Shown here in pieces: positions 17,924 to 26,600 of a stretch of DNA of 64,000 nucleotides (its first letter is position 1; the number at the start of each line of letters is the position of its first letter). The notes under the pieces are model-generated. The model was not told the DNA's origin. It did not search any database and saw only the letters and a program-made list of their open reading frames with translations. Position numbers and translations under genes: made by a program. The stretch comes from Actinoplanes regularis. Lineage in GTDB: Bacteria > Actinomycetota > Actinomycetes > Mycobacteriales > Micromonosporaceae. The stretch covers positions 186,001 through 250,000 of the forward strand of contig NZ_FZNR01000001.1 of assembly GCF_900188005.1 (NCBI RefSeq), in the 5' to 3' direction.

Positions 17924-18523
17924 ATGAGTCAGTACGAAGCAGCCGGAACGCCCACGACGGCACCCGACGAGGCCGGCACCCTGCGGACCCTTCCGCCGCG
18001 GGACCAGTGGTCCGCACCCACCGCCGTCCAGTCCGAGCCCGCCGAGCCGGTCCATACCGCGCCGGAATGGACCCGGACCGGCCCGGTCCTGGACGTCAGC
18101 AGTACTCCCGCGGCCGCCCCGCCCGGTGCGACATCGAGCCGGCCGGCGGGTGGGCCCTGGAAGCCGCCGACGCCGGCGGAGGCGAAAGCCCGCAAGCCCC
18201 GCAGCCCGAAGACCATCCTGATCGCCGCCGTGCTCGCCACCGCGGTGGCCAGCTCCGGCATCACCGCCGGGATCATGACGGCCGTGGGTGGTTCCTCGAC
18301 CCCGGCCGGCGTCACCCAGCAGGGCGGGCCCGGTGGTGGCGGGATGCCGGGCGGTGGCGGGATGCCCGGCGGTGGCGGGATGCCCGGCGGTGGCGGCTTC
18401 GGTGGCGACCCGGGCGGCCAGGACGGCCAGTCCGGCACGACCGGTCAGGACGGAATGACCGACCAGAACGGCACGACCGACCAGAACCAGGGAACCGTCC
18501 AGAGCGGAACGACCGGCACCTGA
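17924..18523 (+). CDS. Membrane-anchored low-complexity protein with GGGGMP repeats
   Basis: A 199-residue protein: a proline/alanine-rich hydrophilic N-half, one membrane helix at about 97-117, then an outer part made of four near-perfect GGGMP-type repeats (about 136-157) and a Q/N/T-rich tail. ATG at 17924 has GAGGAG upstream. The N-terminal half plus helix resembles the anchor of HtrA-like proteases in actinomycetes, but no protease domain follows; it could be a separate surface protein or a shortened relative. It is divergent from the serine protease gene. Function unknown. Confidence 0.65.
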   Translation: MSQYEAAGTPTTAPDEAGTLRTLPPRDQWSAPTAVQSEPAEPVHTAPEWTRTGPVLDVSSTPAAAPPGATSSRPAGGPWKPPTPAEAKARKPRSPKTILIAAVLATAVASSGITAGIMTAVGGSSTPAGVTQQGGPGGGGMPGGGGMPGGGGMPGGGGFGGDPGGQDGQSGTTGQDGMTDQNGTTDQNQGTVQSGTTGT

Positions 18524-18584
18524 GATACCGGGAGCCCGGAGAGCTCGACGGTCCGGTCCGGACCCCGGCTTCCCGGGACCTGAC

Positions 18585-18619
18585 GACTGTGGGCGCGCCG
18601 GATCGGCGCGCCCACAGTC
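18585..18619. terminator. Bidirectional terminator hairpin
   Basis: Perfect 15-base arms, GACTGTGGGCGCGCC and its complement, around a five-base loop. It separates convergent genes (18523 plus and 18638 minus). No U-tract on either side. Confidence 0.8.
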
Positions 18620-18637
18620 GTACCGGAAGATCGGGCT

Positions 18638-19888
18638 TCAGGCGCCGTTGACCTCGGCGAGGTAGGCGGCGGCCTTCTCCGGGTCGACGAACCAGTTGAG
18701 CAGGTCGTTGGGGTCGTTGAAGCCGGCCGCGAAGCGGCGGGCGATCTCCACGTTCTGCGAGGAGGCGCCGAGCAACTGCTGCACGTGCGGCGGGAGCGGC
18801 TGGAGCATGGCGTTGGTCCACCCGGTCACCGCCTGGCCGTGCGCGGTCCAGAACGCCTCGAACGTGTCGGTCATCCACCGCTCGTCGAACGGCTGGTCGC
18901 CGCGCTCCAGGATGGCCCGCAGGTAGTGACTCGCGGCCTTGGCCGCGGTGTTGCTGCCCTGGCCGGTGATCGGATCGTTGGCGATGACCACGTCAGCGAG
19001 GCCGAGCGCCGTGCCGCCGCCGGGCAGGTGGCCGACCGGCCGCCGGACGGTCGGCGTGTAGCGGCCGTGCAGGGTGGCCTTGGCGTCGGTGAGCCGCACG
19101 TTCCCGGCCCGCGCGGCGACCCAGGGCAGGTACTCGCGGATCAGCTCGAGGGTGATCTCCAGGTGCTCCTCGGGGGCCATCCGGCCGGTGTGACCGGCCC
19201 AGCGGTCCAGCGGGCCGCCCGGGATCGCCTCCCAGAAGAGGATGTCGCACGGACCGGTGTGGGTCAGGGCCGGGATCACGAACAGCTCGCCCAGGCCCGG
19301 CAGGGCGTGGAAACCGACGTGCGGCTCCGGCCACTCCGGGTCCGGCTCCAGACCATGGACGTACGCCACGGCGAGGCCCCGCTGCGGCTCGGTGTAGGGC
19401 GAGCGGGCCGGGTCCCGGTCGAACATCGCGACCAGGTCGCCCTTGCCCGCCGCGACCACGGTCAGGTCGTACCGGCCGAGCTGGGTGATCGCGTCGAGGT
19501 CCTGGGTGGTGACCGCGTTGTAGATCACCTCGACGCCGCGCTCCTCGGCGTCCTCCAGCCAGCGGGCCATCTTGATCCGCTGGTCGGTGGACTGGGCCGG
19601 GCGCTCCAGGGGCGCGTTGAACGCCAGCGCCAACTGGCCCTTCTCGACGGAGAGCTGGGGGCGCAGGCCGTGGATCGGCGGCGTCTGCTCCTCCCAGTGG
19701 TTCAGCCCGTACGCCCGCTCGGTGCCCAGCGCCAGGTCGAACATCGCCTGGGTGGAGGTCGGCCAGCCGGTCCGGATCTCCTCCGGGGTCCGCGCCGACA
19801 TGAGGGTGACCTCATAGCCCTCGGCCCGCAGCCCGAGAGCGAGCTGAAGGCCGGCCTGACCGGCCCCGACAATAAGGATCTTGCGCAA
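18638..19888 (-). CDS. FAD-dependent monooxygenase, styrene/indole monooxygenase (StyA) type
   Basis: A 416-residue flavoprotein. The N-terminus has the FAD-binding GAGQAG (8-13) in a Rossmann fold, and a second flavin contact is DPITGQGSNTAAKAASHY near residue 310. The overall pattern fits StyA-like epoxidases, which use reduced FAD from a separate reductase; no reductase gene is adjacent. It starts 19 bp after cvnD and looks like the last gene of the conservon operon. In other actinomycetes this position is often taken by a cytochrome P450, so here a flavin enzyme may serve as the output oxidase. Substrate unknown. Confidence 0.85.
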   Translation of the reverse strand: MRKILIVGAGQAGLQLALGLRAEGYEVTLMSARTPEEIRTGWPTSTQAMFDLALGTERAYGLNHWEEQTPPIHGLRPQLSVEKGQLALAFNAPLERPAQSTDQRIKMARWLEDAEERGVEVIYNAVTTQDLDAITQLGRYDLTVVAAGKGDLVAMFDRDPARSPYTEPQRGLAVAYVHGLEPDPEWPEPHVGFHALPGLGELFVIPALTHTGPCDILFWEAIPGGPLDRWAGHTGRMAPEEHLEITLELIREYLPWVAARAGNVRLTDAKATLHGRYTPTVRRPVGHLPGGGTALGLADVVIANDPITGQGSNTAAKAASHYLRAILERGDQPFDERWMTDTFEAFWTAHGQAVTGWTNAMLQPLPPHVQQLLGASSQNVEIARRFAAGFNDPNDLLNWFVDPEKAAAYLAEVNGA

Positions 19889-19907
19889 AATACCGCCTCC
19901 TGTAGTA

Positions 19908-20519
19908 CTACCCGACGCCAGTCGCGGCGTGGGCGGTGGCTCGCTCGGTCGCGTGGTTCACCACGGCCAGCAACGCGCGCGCGACGTTGCGCGGATCGCG
20001 GACGTCAGCGGCGATCAACGGGACGTGCGGAGGCAGGGTCAGCGCCTCCCGTACGGCGGAGAGCTCGTGGGTCTGAATCCCGTGGAACGGGTTGACGCAG
20101 ACGATCCAGGGCACCGTCGCGTCGTTCTCGAAGTAGTTGACCGCGGCGAACGAGTTCTCCAGATTGTTGGTGTCGACCAGGACCAGCGCGCCGACCGCGC
20201 CCCGGACCAGGTCGTCCCACATCGGCCAGAACCGGGGCTGGCCCGGCGTGCCGAACAGGTACAGCACGAGCGAGTCGTCGATGGTCACCCGGCCGAAGTC
20301 CATCGCGACCGTGGTGGTGACCTTGTCGATGCCCGGGTCGAGACGGTCGATCTGGGCCGCCGCCGCGGTCATCCAGGACTCGGTGCGGATCGCCGGGATC
20401 TCCGAGATCGCCTCGACGGCGGTGGTCTTGCCGACGCCGAAGCCACCGGCGATGACGATCTTCGCCGAGGTCAGCTGCCTGTTCAGGTTCGCCTCACGTG
20501 AGTCGGAGAAGGCCGGCAC
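19908..20519 (-). CDS. cvnD: CvnD-like small GTPase of the conservon
   Basis: A 203-residue cytoplasmic P-loop GTPase of the MglA/CvnD group. G1 is GGFGVGKTT (about 25-33), and the switch region holds VAMDFGRV and LYLFGTPGQPRF, the typical TPGQ of this family. VDTNN and VCVNPF lie in the G4 region. It is thought to be the switch of a membrane signalling complex with CvnA-C. Its start overlaps the cvnC 3' end by 26 bases, which means tight coupling. Conserved gene order supports the assignment. Confidence 0.92.
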   Translation of the reverse strand: MPAFSDSREANLNRQLTSAKIVIAGGFGVGKTTAVEAISEIPAIRTESWMTAAAAQIDRLDPGIDKVTTTVAMDFGRVTIDDSLVLYLFGTPGQPRFWPMWDDLVRGAVGALVLVDTNNLENSFAAVNYFENDATVPWIVCVNPFHGIQTHELSAVREALTLPPHVPLIAADVRDPRNVARALLAVVNHATERATAHAATGVG

Positions 20520-20844
20520 GAAGTCTCTCCAGGAGCGCTAGGTCTTGCGAGGAACGGGCGTCATGCACGACCAGCTGACCGATTTTGAGCAGGTCATTGA
20601 TCAGCAGACGGGTCAGGCCGAGCGGCAGCCCGCAGGCCGCCGACAGCTCGGCGACCGAACACATCCGACGGGCCTGCTCGTAGAGCGACCGGGAAGCTGG
20701 GGCCAGGCTGGCGGCGAGGACCGGGTCGTACCGGTCACCGGTGGAGACCAGAGTATGAACCAACAGCGGGTTACGGCTGCTGGTTCGTCCCCGGGCGGTC
20801 ATGTACGGGCGCACCTTCCAGTGCAACCCCGGCCTTCGAGCCAT
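20494..20844 (-). CDS. cvnC: CvnC-like DUF742 protein
   Basis: A 116-residue DUF742 protein, the usual size. It contains the C-terminal winged-helix-like segment CSVAELSAACGLPLGLTRLLINDLLKIGQLVVH, shared by all family members. It acts as a partner of the CvnB/CvnD proteins; DNA binding has not been established to my knowledge. Start 12 bp after cvnB, end inside cvnD. Confidence 0.92.
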   Translation of the reverse strand: MARRPGLHWKVRPYMTARGRTSSRNPLLVHTLVSTGDRYDPVLAASLAPASRSLYEQARRMCSVAELSAACGLPLGLTRLLINDLLKIGQLVVHDARSSQDLALLERLRAGLLRLT

Positions 20845-20856
20845 CGGTGCCTCCGA

Positions 20857-21336
20857 TCAGCGAGCCGGCGCGGGCAGAGTGTTCTGGTGCAGCGCGTGCC
20901 GGGTTTCCGGGGTGAGGGCGTGGCCGACGGCCTGGCTGAAGGTGGTCATGGCGTACCCCAGCTGACCGATTTGGGTCTGCGGCTGGGCGGAGACCAGCAG
21001 GGCCGCGACGAACTCGCCGGAGGGGTCGTCGATCCGCAGGAAGGCCAGGTGGCCGTGCGGGTAGCGGATGCTCAGATTCTCCGGGGCGCCGAGCTGCAGC
21101 AGGCCGCCGAGCTGGCCGGTGATACCGAGGAAACCGGCGGCGAGGGCGGCGACGCTCTCGGTGTGCTCGCGGCTCAGGTGGCCGGAGGAGGCGAGTTGCA
21201 GGCCGTCGGCGGAGACCAGAACGACGGCGGTGATCGTGGGGACCTCGCGGACCAGTTGGCCGATCAGCCAGGAGATGTCCGGCTGGGCGTCATTGGTCCC
21301 TTCGCTGGCACCGGCGGGGGAACGGTAGTCAGTCAT
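20857..21336 (-). CDS. cvnB: CvnB-like roadblock/LC7 protein
   Basis: A 159-residue roadblock/LC7-fold protein, a likely GTPase-activating or scaffold partner of CvnD. The core runs from ISWLIGQLVREVPTITAVVLVSADGLQLA to the strand LAFLRIDD and ends in a helix. ATG at 21336 lies inside the end of cvnA (eight-base overlap). The longer frame upstream is in the repeat-coding part of cvnA and is not real. Confidence 0.92.
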   Translation of the reverse strand: MTDYRSPAGASEGTNDAQPDISWLIGQLVREVPTITAVVLVSADGLQLASSGHLSREHTESVAALAAGFLGITGQLGGLLQLGAPENLSIRYPHGHLAFLRIDDPSGEFVAALLVSAQPQTQIGQLGYAMTTFSQAVGHALTPETRHALHQNTLPAPAR

Positions 21337-22633
21337 TGCGGTCCTTCGGCTCTTCCTGGGGGGCGATGCTTTGCTGGGGGGCGCTCTGTCGGAGGGCGGT
21401 GCTCTGTTGGAGGACGCTCTGCTGGGAAGTGGTGCTCTGTTGGAGGGCACTCTGCTGGGAAGTGGTGCTCTGTTGAAGGGCGCTCTGCTGGGAGGCGGTG
21501 CTCTCTTGGGGCGTGGCGCTTCGCTGGGAGGCGACGCTCGGCTGAGGGGTCGCGCTCTGCTGGGAAGCGTTGGCGCGGGCGGCGTCCACGCCGGCGTTGA
21601 AGTCGGCGGCGTCGTCGTGCCAGGCGGTCTGGTGTGCCGGGGCCGGGACCGGGGCGGCCGGTGGCAGGCCGGCGCCGCGGACGCTGCCCGGCACACGGCG
21701 GGGCATCGGCTTCTGCAGCACCGGAAGCACCATGGTCACGTCGTTCTGATGGTTCCCGGTGAGCGGCGGTGCGGCAGCGGGCACGGAAGCGGGAGCGGCC
21801 ATCGGTTCGCTCCGCGGCGCCTCGCAGAGCAGTTCCGCGCCGATCAGCAGCATCGCGGTCGTGCCCCGCGCCTGCCGGGGCACGAGGCGGACCCGCAGCG
21901 ACGAGTGCCGGCGGGTGAGCACGGCGGCGACGGTCAGGCCAAGATGCCCCGGATGCAGGTCACCGGCGTCCGGACCGGCCGGGTCCGACAGCAGCCGCTC
22001 GATCCACGGCAGATGTGCCGGGTTGAGGCCGATCCCGACGTCCTCGACGCGGATCACCACGTCGCCGTCGCCGGTCAGGTGCGCGGAGATGGTGACCGGC
22101 TCGGTCGGCGGCGAGTAGCGGTCGGCGTTGTCGATCAGCTCGGTCAGGATCCGGATCACGTCGTCGGCCGCGACGGCCGCGACCGCGAGGTCGGCGATCG
22201 GTCCGAAGTGGAGGCGCTCGTAGTGCTCGACGGCCGAGCCGGCCGCGTGGGTCACGTCGCGCAGGGAGGTGATCTGCTGGTCCGGGTCGTCGAACGGCTC
22301 TCCGGTGAGGACCCGCAGGTTTTCGGCGAGACGGCGGACCCGGGTGACGGAGTGATCGATCCGGAACAGGATCTTGCGTCGTTCGGGGTCCTGCTCGCGG
22401 AACTCAGCCTCTCCGATGTGGTGGACGGCTTCCCAGGTGAGGGTGAGGAGGCGGAGGGCGAACTCGCCGGCGATCGGACGCCACGGGTCCGGCTTCTCCA
22501 CCGGCTGCGGCAGCTGCGCCGCTTCCGGCTGCGGCTCCGGCGGGGCCGGGGCCTGCTCTGGTGCGGCGGGGAGGTCGCCCTGGTCGGGCCGCCGTCGGCG
22601 TGACCAGCTCAGCCAGCGGCCTGCTCCGGGCAT
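21329..22633 (-). CDS. cvnA: CvnA-like histidine-kinase-type ATPase with C-terminal Q/S repeats
   Basis: A 434-residue sensor-kinase-like protein. The segment FRIDHSVTRVRRLAENLRVLTG is the conservon form of the dimerisation helix, and the ATPase domain (about 150-265) has ELIDNADRYSPP (N-box) and VRVEDVGIGL (G1-box). Unlike many CvnA proteins it lacks the N-terminal membrane and sensory part: the first 50 residues are proline-rich and no membrane helix is present. The last 80 residues are a tandem array of SQQSALQQSTT-like units. The repeat unit is visible at DNA level (about 21363-21560), so its length may vary between strains. Confidence 0.9.
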   Translation of the reverse strand: MPGAGRWLSWSRRRRPDQGDLPAAPEQAPAPPEPQPEAAQLPQPVEKPDPWRPIAGEFALRLLTLTWEAVHHIGEAEFREQDPERRKILFRIDHSVTRVRRLAENLRVLTGEPFDDPDQQITSLRDVTHAAGSAVEHYERLHFGPIADLAVAAVAADDVIRILTELIDNADRYSPPTEPVTISAHLTGDGDVVIRVEDVGIGLNPAHLPWIERLLSDPAGPDAGDLHPGHLGLTVAAVLTRRHSSLRVRLVPRQARGTTAMLLIGAELLCEAPRSEPMAAPASVPAAAPPLTGNHQNDVTMVLPVLQKPMPRRVPGSVRGAGLPPAAPVPAPAHQTAWHDDAADFNAGVDAARANASQQSATPQPSVASQRSATPQESTASQQSALQQSTTSQQSALQQSTTSQQSVLQQSTALRQSAPQQSIAPQEEPKDRND

Positions 22634-22940
22634 TGATTACTCCCCAATCAGCCGTCTGTCCCACCGAAGCGGCAGAAGATCACCGGGCACGGCGTCTGTA
22701 CCGTACCGGCCGATTGTCCGGATGGCTATCAGCGGTATCTCACACGTTCTTCGGTCGACAGACGACATGTTCCGAGTGGGGTTCCGGCCGCCGTCGACAG
22801 CGGGCTTCCGGTCAGCCTCGGCGGGTCGCCGGCGGGCGGGCGCCCGCAGGAGTGGAGCAATGACCTCACAGGCTCTTGAGAGCAGTTGGCGTGGGAACCA
22901 TCTGCCAATCAAGAGCCCGCGCTTATCTATTCATGCCCCC

Positions 22941-23060
22941 ACCGTCAAAGCCAAGCTCGGCGAACTGGCCAAAGCCGGGTCCTGACCCATTCCGGGAAGA
23001 CGCCTTCGAGCCGATGAAACGCCCGCGGCCCGTTACCGAGGAATCGGTAGCGGGCCGCGG
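22941..23060 (+). repeat. Left direct repeat: 3' remnant of a BMP-like gene plus terminator
   Basis: About 120 bp matching 35995-36115 in the same orientation at roughly three bases in four. The coding part reads TVKAKLGELAKAGS-stop against TVKAKLDELARSTS-stop in the intact gene, and the match goes on through the untranslated spacer and the hairpin. Upstream of 22940 the resemblance stops abruptly, so only the tail of the gene is left here. Confidence 0.85.
23023..23060. terminator. Terminator hairpin after the candidate immunity gene
   Basis: Seventeen-base arms with one G-U pair (CCGCGGCCCGTTACCGA and its partner) around GGAA. It follows the minus-strand gene ending at 23080, with GGGCGTTTC after it on that strand. 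It shares its core with the hairpins at 10642 and 36075. Confidence 0.8.
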
Positions 23061-23079
23061 AGCTGAAGCCTCGGCGCTC

Positions 23080-23649
23080 TCAGCTTACGACGGTGAACGA
23101 GTTCTCAAGAACGTCTGCGTACAGGCGGGAGAAGTCTCGGCTGAGACTGCGGGCCTGCGCTGAATCATCGCTGGCCAACGCCCTGATCTCTCCCTCGCGC
23201 TGCTTCAGATCCACAAAACTCCACTGTCCTTGATAGTGCTTGGTTCCGCGATAAACGGCACCTTCCGCAAGCTGGTCGGCACGCCTGAAACAGCTCTCCA
23301 GAAGCTCTCGACGACCGGGATCGCTAATCAGGCGAAGTGCATCGAAGATCAGGTTGATGTGCTGGAAGATCTTCGTGCGGAAAGGACCAGCATCCGGGTC
23401 GTACCCTTCAAGCCAATCCTCCACCCCTACCGACAGCTGCTCGATCGACGTACGCCAACCGGGCTCCTGCTCGACTATCGCAGTCGCCAATCGAACAGCT
23501 TGTGACATCAGATCGCGTGCCGACGTACGCCACTCGGGCTGGCCCTGGCCAGGAGACCAAGCACAGTAGCGCAGAAGGATGAGAGCAACGGCAATACGTG
23601 TCGCCTCACTGCCGTCACCGTCAGCACGCATCTGATCCTCTGATGTCAT
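23080..23649 (-). CDS. Candidate immunity protein for the RHS deaminase toxin
   Basis: A 189-residue soluble, mostly helical, acidic protein with no signal peptide. Its ATG directly follows the TAG stop of the giant RHS gene with no gap, so the two are co-translated. A small cytoplasmic gene exactly at the toxin-encoding 3' end is the classic place of an immunity gene in polymorphic toxin systems. Recognisable segments are RYCAWSPGQGQPEWRTSARDLM and RTKIFQHINLIFDALRLI, but I do not recognise a known Imm family. The immunity role rests on position alone. Confidence 0.7.
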   Translation of the reverse strand: MTSEDQMRADGDGSEATRIAVALILLRYCAWSPGQGQPEWRTSARDLMSQAVRLATAIVEQEPGWRTSIEQLSVGVEDWLEGYDPDAGPFRTKIFQHINLIFDALRLISDPGRRELLESCFRRADQLAEGAVYRGTKHYQGQWSFVDLKQREGEIRALASDDSAQARSLSRDFSRLYADVLENSFTVVS

Positions 23650-26600
23650 CTACTTCCGCCTGAACATCCTGTGGCCCCAAACGAACCAGCTCTTCTTCGT
23701 GTTGTTCTTCTGGACATAGCCACGCTCTTTTGGACCCTCTTGCGCGTAGCCACGATCACGTAGCTCGTTGATGCAGTACGGACAGGTGTTCCTGTTCGTT
23801 GCACCGCCGACGAAGGTCCAGCCCTGTTCCTCCATATAGTTGAGCGCTGTGATCTCTGCGTGACCTTCGCCTGTCGCTTCGACGTCTCCCCTTGCTTTGT
23901 TGAGGGCGCCCCGAATACGCGAGTCCAGGACATCCTCGTTGGAGGCGACGATCGTACGCAGCTTGCCCTTCTTGTCCATGGCTAGAACAACCGCGGTGGT
24001 TCCATACCTGAAGTCGTATCCGCCTCGGTAATCAGTGGTCTTGAGTTGTTCATGGAAATGCAGTGCCCGCTTGTAAGCAAACCGGCCCGCGACCGAACAA
24101 GCGTTGTTGTTGTGGACGAGTACAGGCTGCTGGCCAGCAACAACATAGTACGTGTGGACGTCGGCGACCGTGAGGTCGCGCATGATCTCCGCGCCGGCGA
24201 AGTTCTTGACTCCGGTGACGTACTGCAGTTCGCCGTCCGGGCCGACCAGGGTCGACTTGTTCGGGACCAGTTCAGCCGCGTCGATCCACTTCTTGGTGGT
24301 CGCGTCCCAGAAGGGATGGTGCGCCGTGGTCTTGAGGACCGTCGGCTCGGTTGGGCCGCGGGTACTACGGCCGCCCTTACCCTCGGTCTGATCCGCCGTC
24401 CGCTTGTCGGCGTCGGCGGGCTCCGCCGACACCGTGACGTCGGTCAGGTCAAGGTCACGGTTGGAGTGCAGCAGGGTGACCTGCCGCGAGCTGACCTCGC
24501 CCGTGACCGGATCCTTGGTCAGGACCGAGTCACCGACGTTGACCTCGGAGATCGGCCGCGTCGTTCCGTCGGCCATCAACACCTTGGTCGACGGATCGAA
24601 GCTGTGCGTCTCCGGGTCTACCGGCGTCGGCTCGTCCGGACAGGAGCTGGCAGTTTCCGAATCATCTGAATCATCCGAGTCATCTGATCCTTCCTCCTTC
24701 TGCCGCTTGGACTCCTTCTCCTTCTTCGAGTTGGACTTGTCCTTCTGCTTCGACTGCTTCGGCTTGCTCTTGCTCGGCTTGTCCTGCTTCTTCGGGGCCT
24801 TCTGCGGCTTGGGCTTCTTGGCCTGCTTGGACGGGGCCGGCTTCTTCTCCGGCTTCGGCTTCGGCTTGGGCTTCTTTTTCGCCGGCGGCTTCGGCTTCTT
24901 CTTCGGCGGCTTCGGCTTCTTCGGCACCTTCGACATCAGGTCGTTGAGCTTCTTGCGCGCCAGGTTGAGCATGTCCTGAGCACGCCGCATCACCGTGCGG
25001 GCGCCTTCGACGATCCGCTTCCACAACCGGTAGCCGGCGAACGCCCGGTCCGCGGCCTTGTACAGCGACCTACCGATCTTCAGTGCCTTGATTGGGCCGA
25101 GCGCGCTCAACGCCAGGTCGACACAGTCCATGACACTGCCGCCGAGACAACCGACCAGCGAGTTGTAGCCGATCATGTCGAGCAGCATCCCGATGCCGAC
25201 CTGCAGCAGGATGTCCAGCAAGGAGGTGTTGCTCTCCCGCAGGGCCCGCAGGTACGCGGCCTCCTGCGCGACGATCTCCTGGCCGACGGCCTTCATGCCG
25301 CGCTCGCGGACCTCCATGGCCGTGTTGTAGACCTTCAACGCGGCCTGATACTTGGCCACCTCGCAGGCGTAGTCGTACTTGCCGCACTTGCCGCCGACGC
25401 CCTCACCGGTGGGATCGGTGTTGGTCATCGGGTTGCCCTCGGCGTACGCGAACTTGTTCGCCGCACCCGCGCCCGAAGTCGGGTCGTTGTCCACGGTGTC
25501 GCGGGTGTCGAACGCGCCGGTCTCCGGGTCATACCAGCGCGACAACATGTTGACCTTGCCAGTGCCCTGGTCGGTCCACTCCTGCTGGTAGCCGAGCTTG
25601 CCGATCATCCCGCCGCTGGCCATGATCTTGCCCCACGGGTCGTACGACACCGACCCACTCAGAGCAGTACCGGTAGCGCTGAACTCGCCGACCACATCGG
25701 TGTGCAGGTCGGTCCAGGCGTAACGCTGGTTGCTGCCGGACGCGACACCGACCAGATCGTCGCCGATATCGCGGACGTAGACGGTGGTGCCGTCGGCCGC
25801 TACATCGTTGCCGAGCCCGGTGTAAGTCAGGTTCGGCAGGATCATCCTGCCCAGACCGTCGTAGGAGTAGGTGGACGTACCACCGTTCTTCGTCCCCTGC
25901 GAGATGACCTGGTTGAACGCGTCCGTGACGGTCTTGGTCTCCACCCCGTTGGTGACCGTCGAGGTCAGGGTTCCACGCGGCGAGTACTGGTAGGTGGTGC
26001 CGGTGGAGTTCTCCTTCACGAGCTGGTTGCGCTCGTCGTAGGTGAACGTCTTCGACCCGGCCTGGATCCGGTTACCGGACTTGTCGTAGGCGTAGACGGT
26101 CGGAGTGACGCCGTTGTCCCACTGCGTGAGCCGGTTCGCCCAGTCGTACTTGTAGGTGTTGGTCGATGCCCCGTTGAACCCGGTCGTCGTCTTGCTGGTC
26201 ATGTTGCCGTCGAGATCGAACCCGTAGGCGATCTTCCCGACACTGGCGCCCGCCGAGGTCTTGACCTCGTCCGACTCCAACTGGCTGAACTTGTTGTAGG
26301 TGAAGGTGCGGGTGTTGCCGCCGTAGGCGATCTGCTTCACCCGCGACATCGAGTCGTAGCTGTAGCCCATGTGCACACCGGCGGTGTCGTTGTCCACCTT
26401 CGACGGCCGGCCGGTGCTGGTCTCGTACGTGTAGGACGTCGTGCCGGCCCCGTCGGTGCGAGTGGTCAACGCGCCGTCCGCGTTGTACGCGTACGAGGAG
26501 TTGCCGGAGACGCCGGCGATCGAGGTGATCAAACCGCGGTCGTCGTACTGCACCGTGTTCTTCCCGGCCGCGCCGGTGAACGAGGTCACCCGCCCAGTCA

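Larger units (their letters stand above)
22634..23079. other. Intergenic region with a BMP-like gene remnant
   Basis: About 446 bp. The left part should hold the cvn promoter on the minus strand. The right part (22941-23060) is a diverged copy of the 3' end and terminator of the gene at 35488-36039 (see the repeat entry). I see no intact gene; the minus-strand frame at 22637-22912 has no homology or good start and is not called. Confidence 0.65.

Noticed and set aside
18331..18404. Short tandem repeats considered as a CRISPR array
   Set aside because: They are 18-bp in-frame coding repeats with no spacers.
22637..22912. 91-codon minus-strand frame upstream of cvnA
   Set aside because: No ribosome site, no homology, and it covers the expected cvn promoter.
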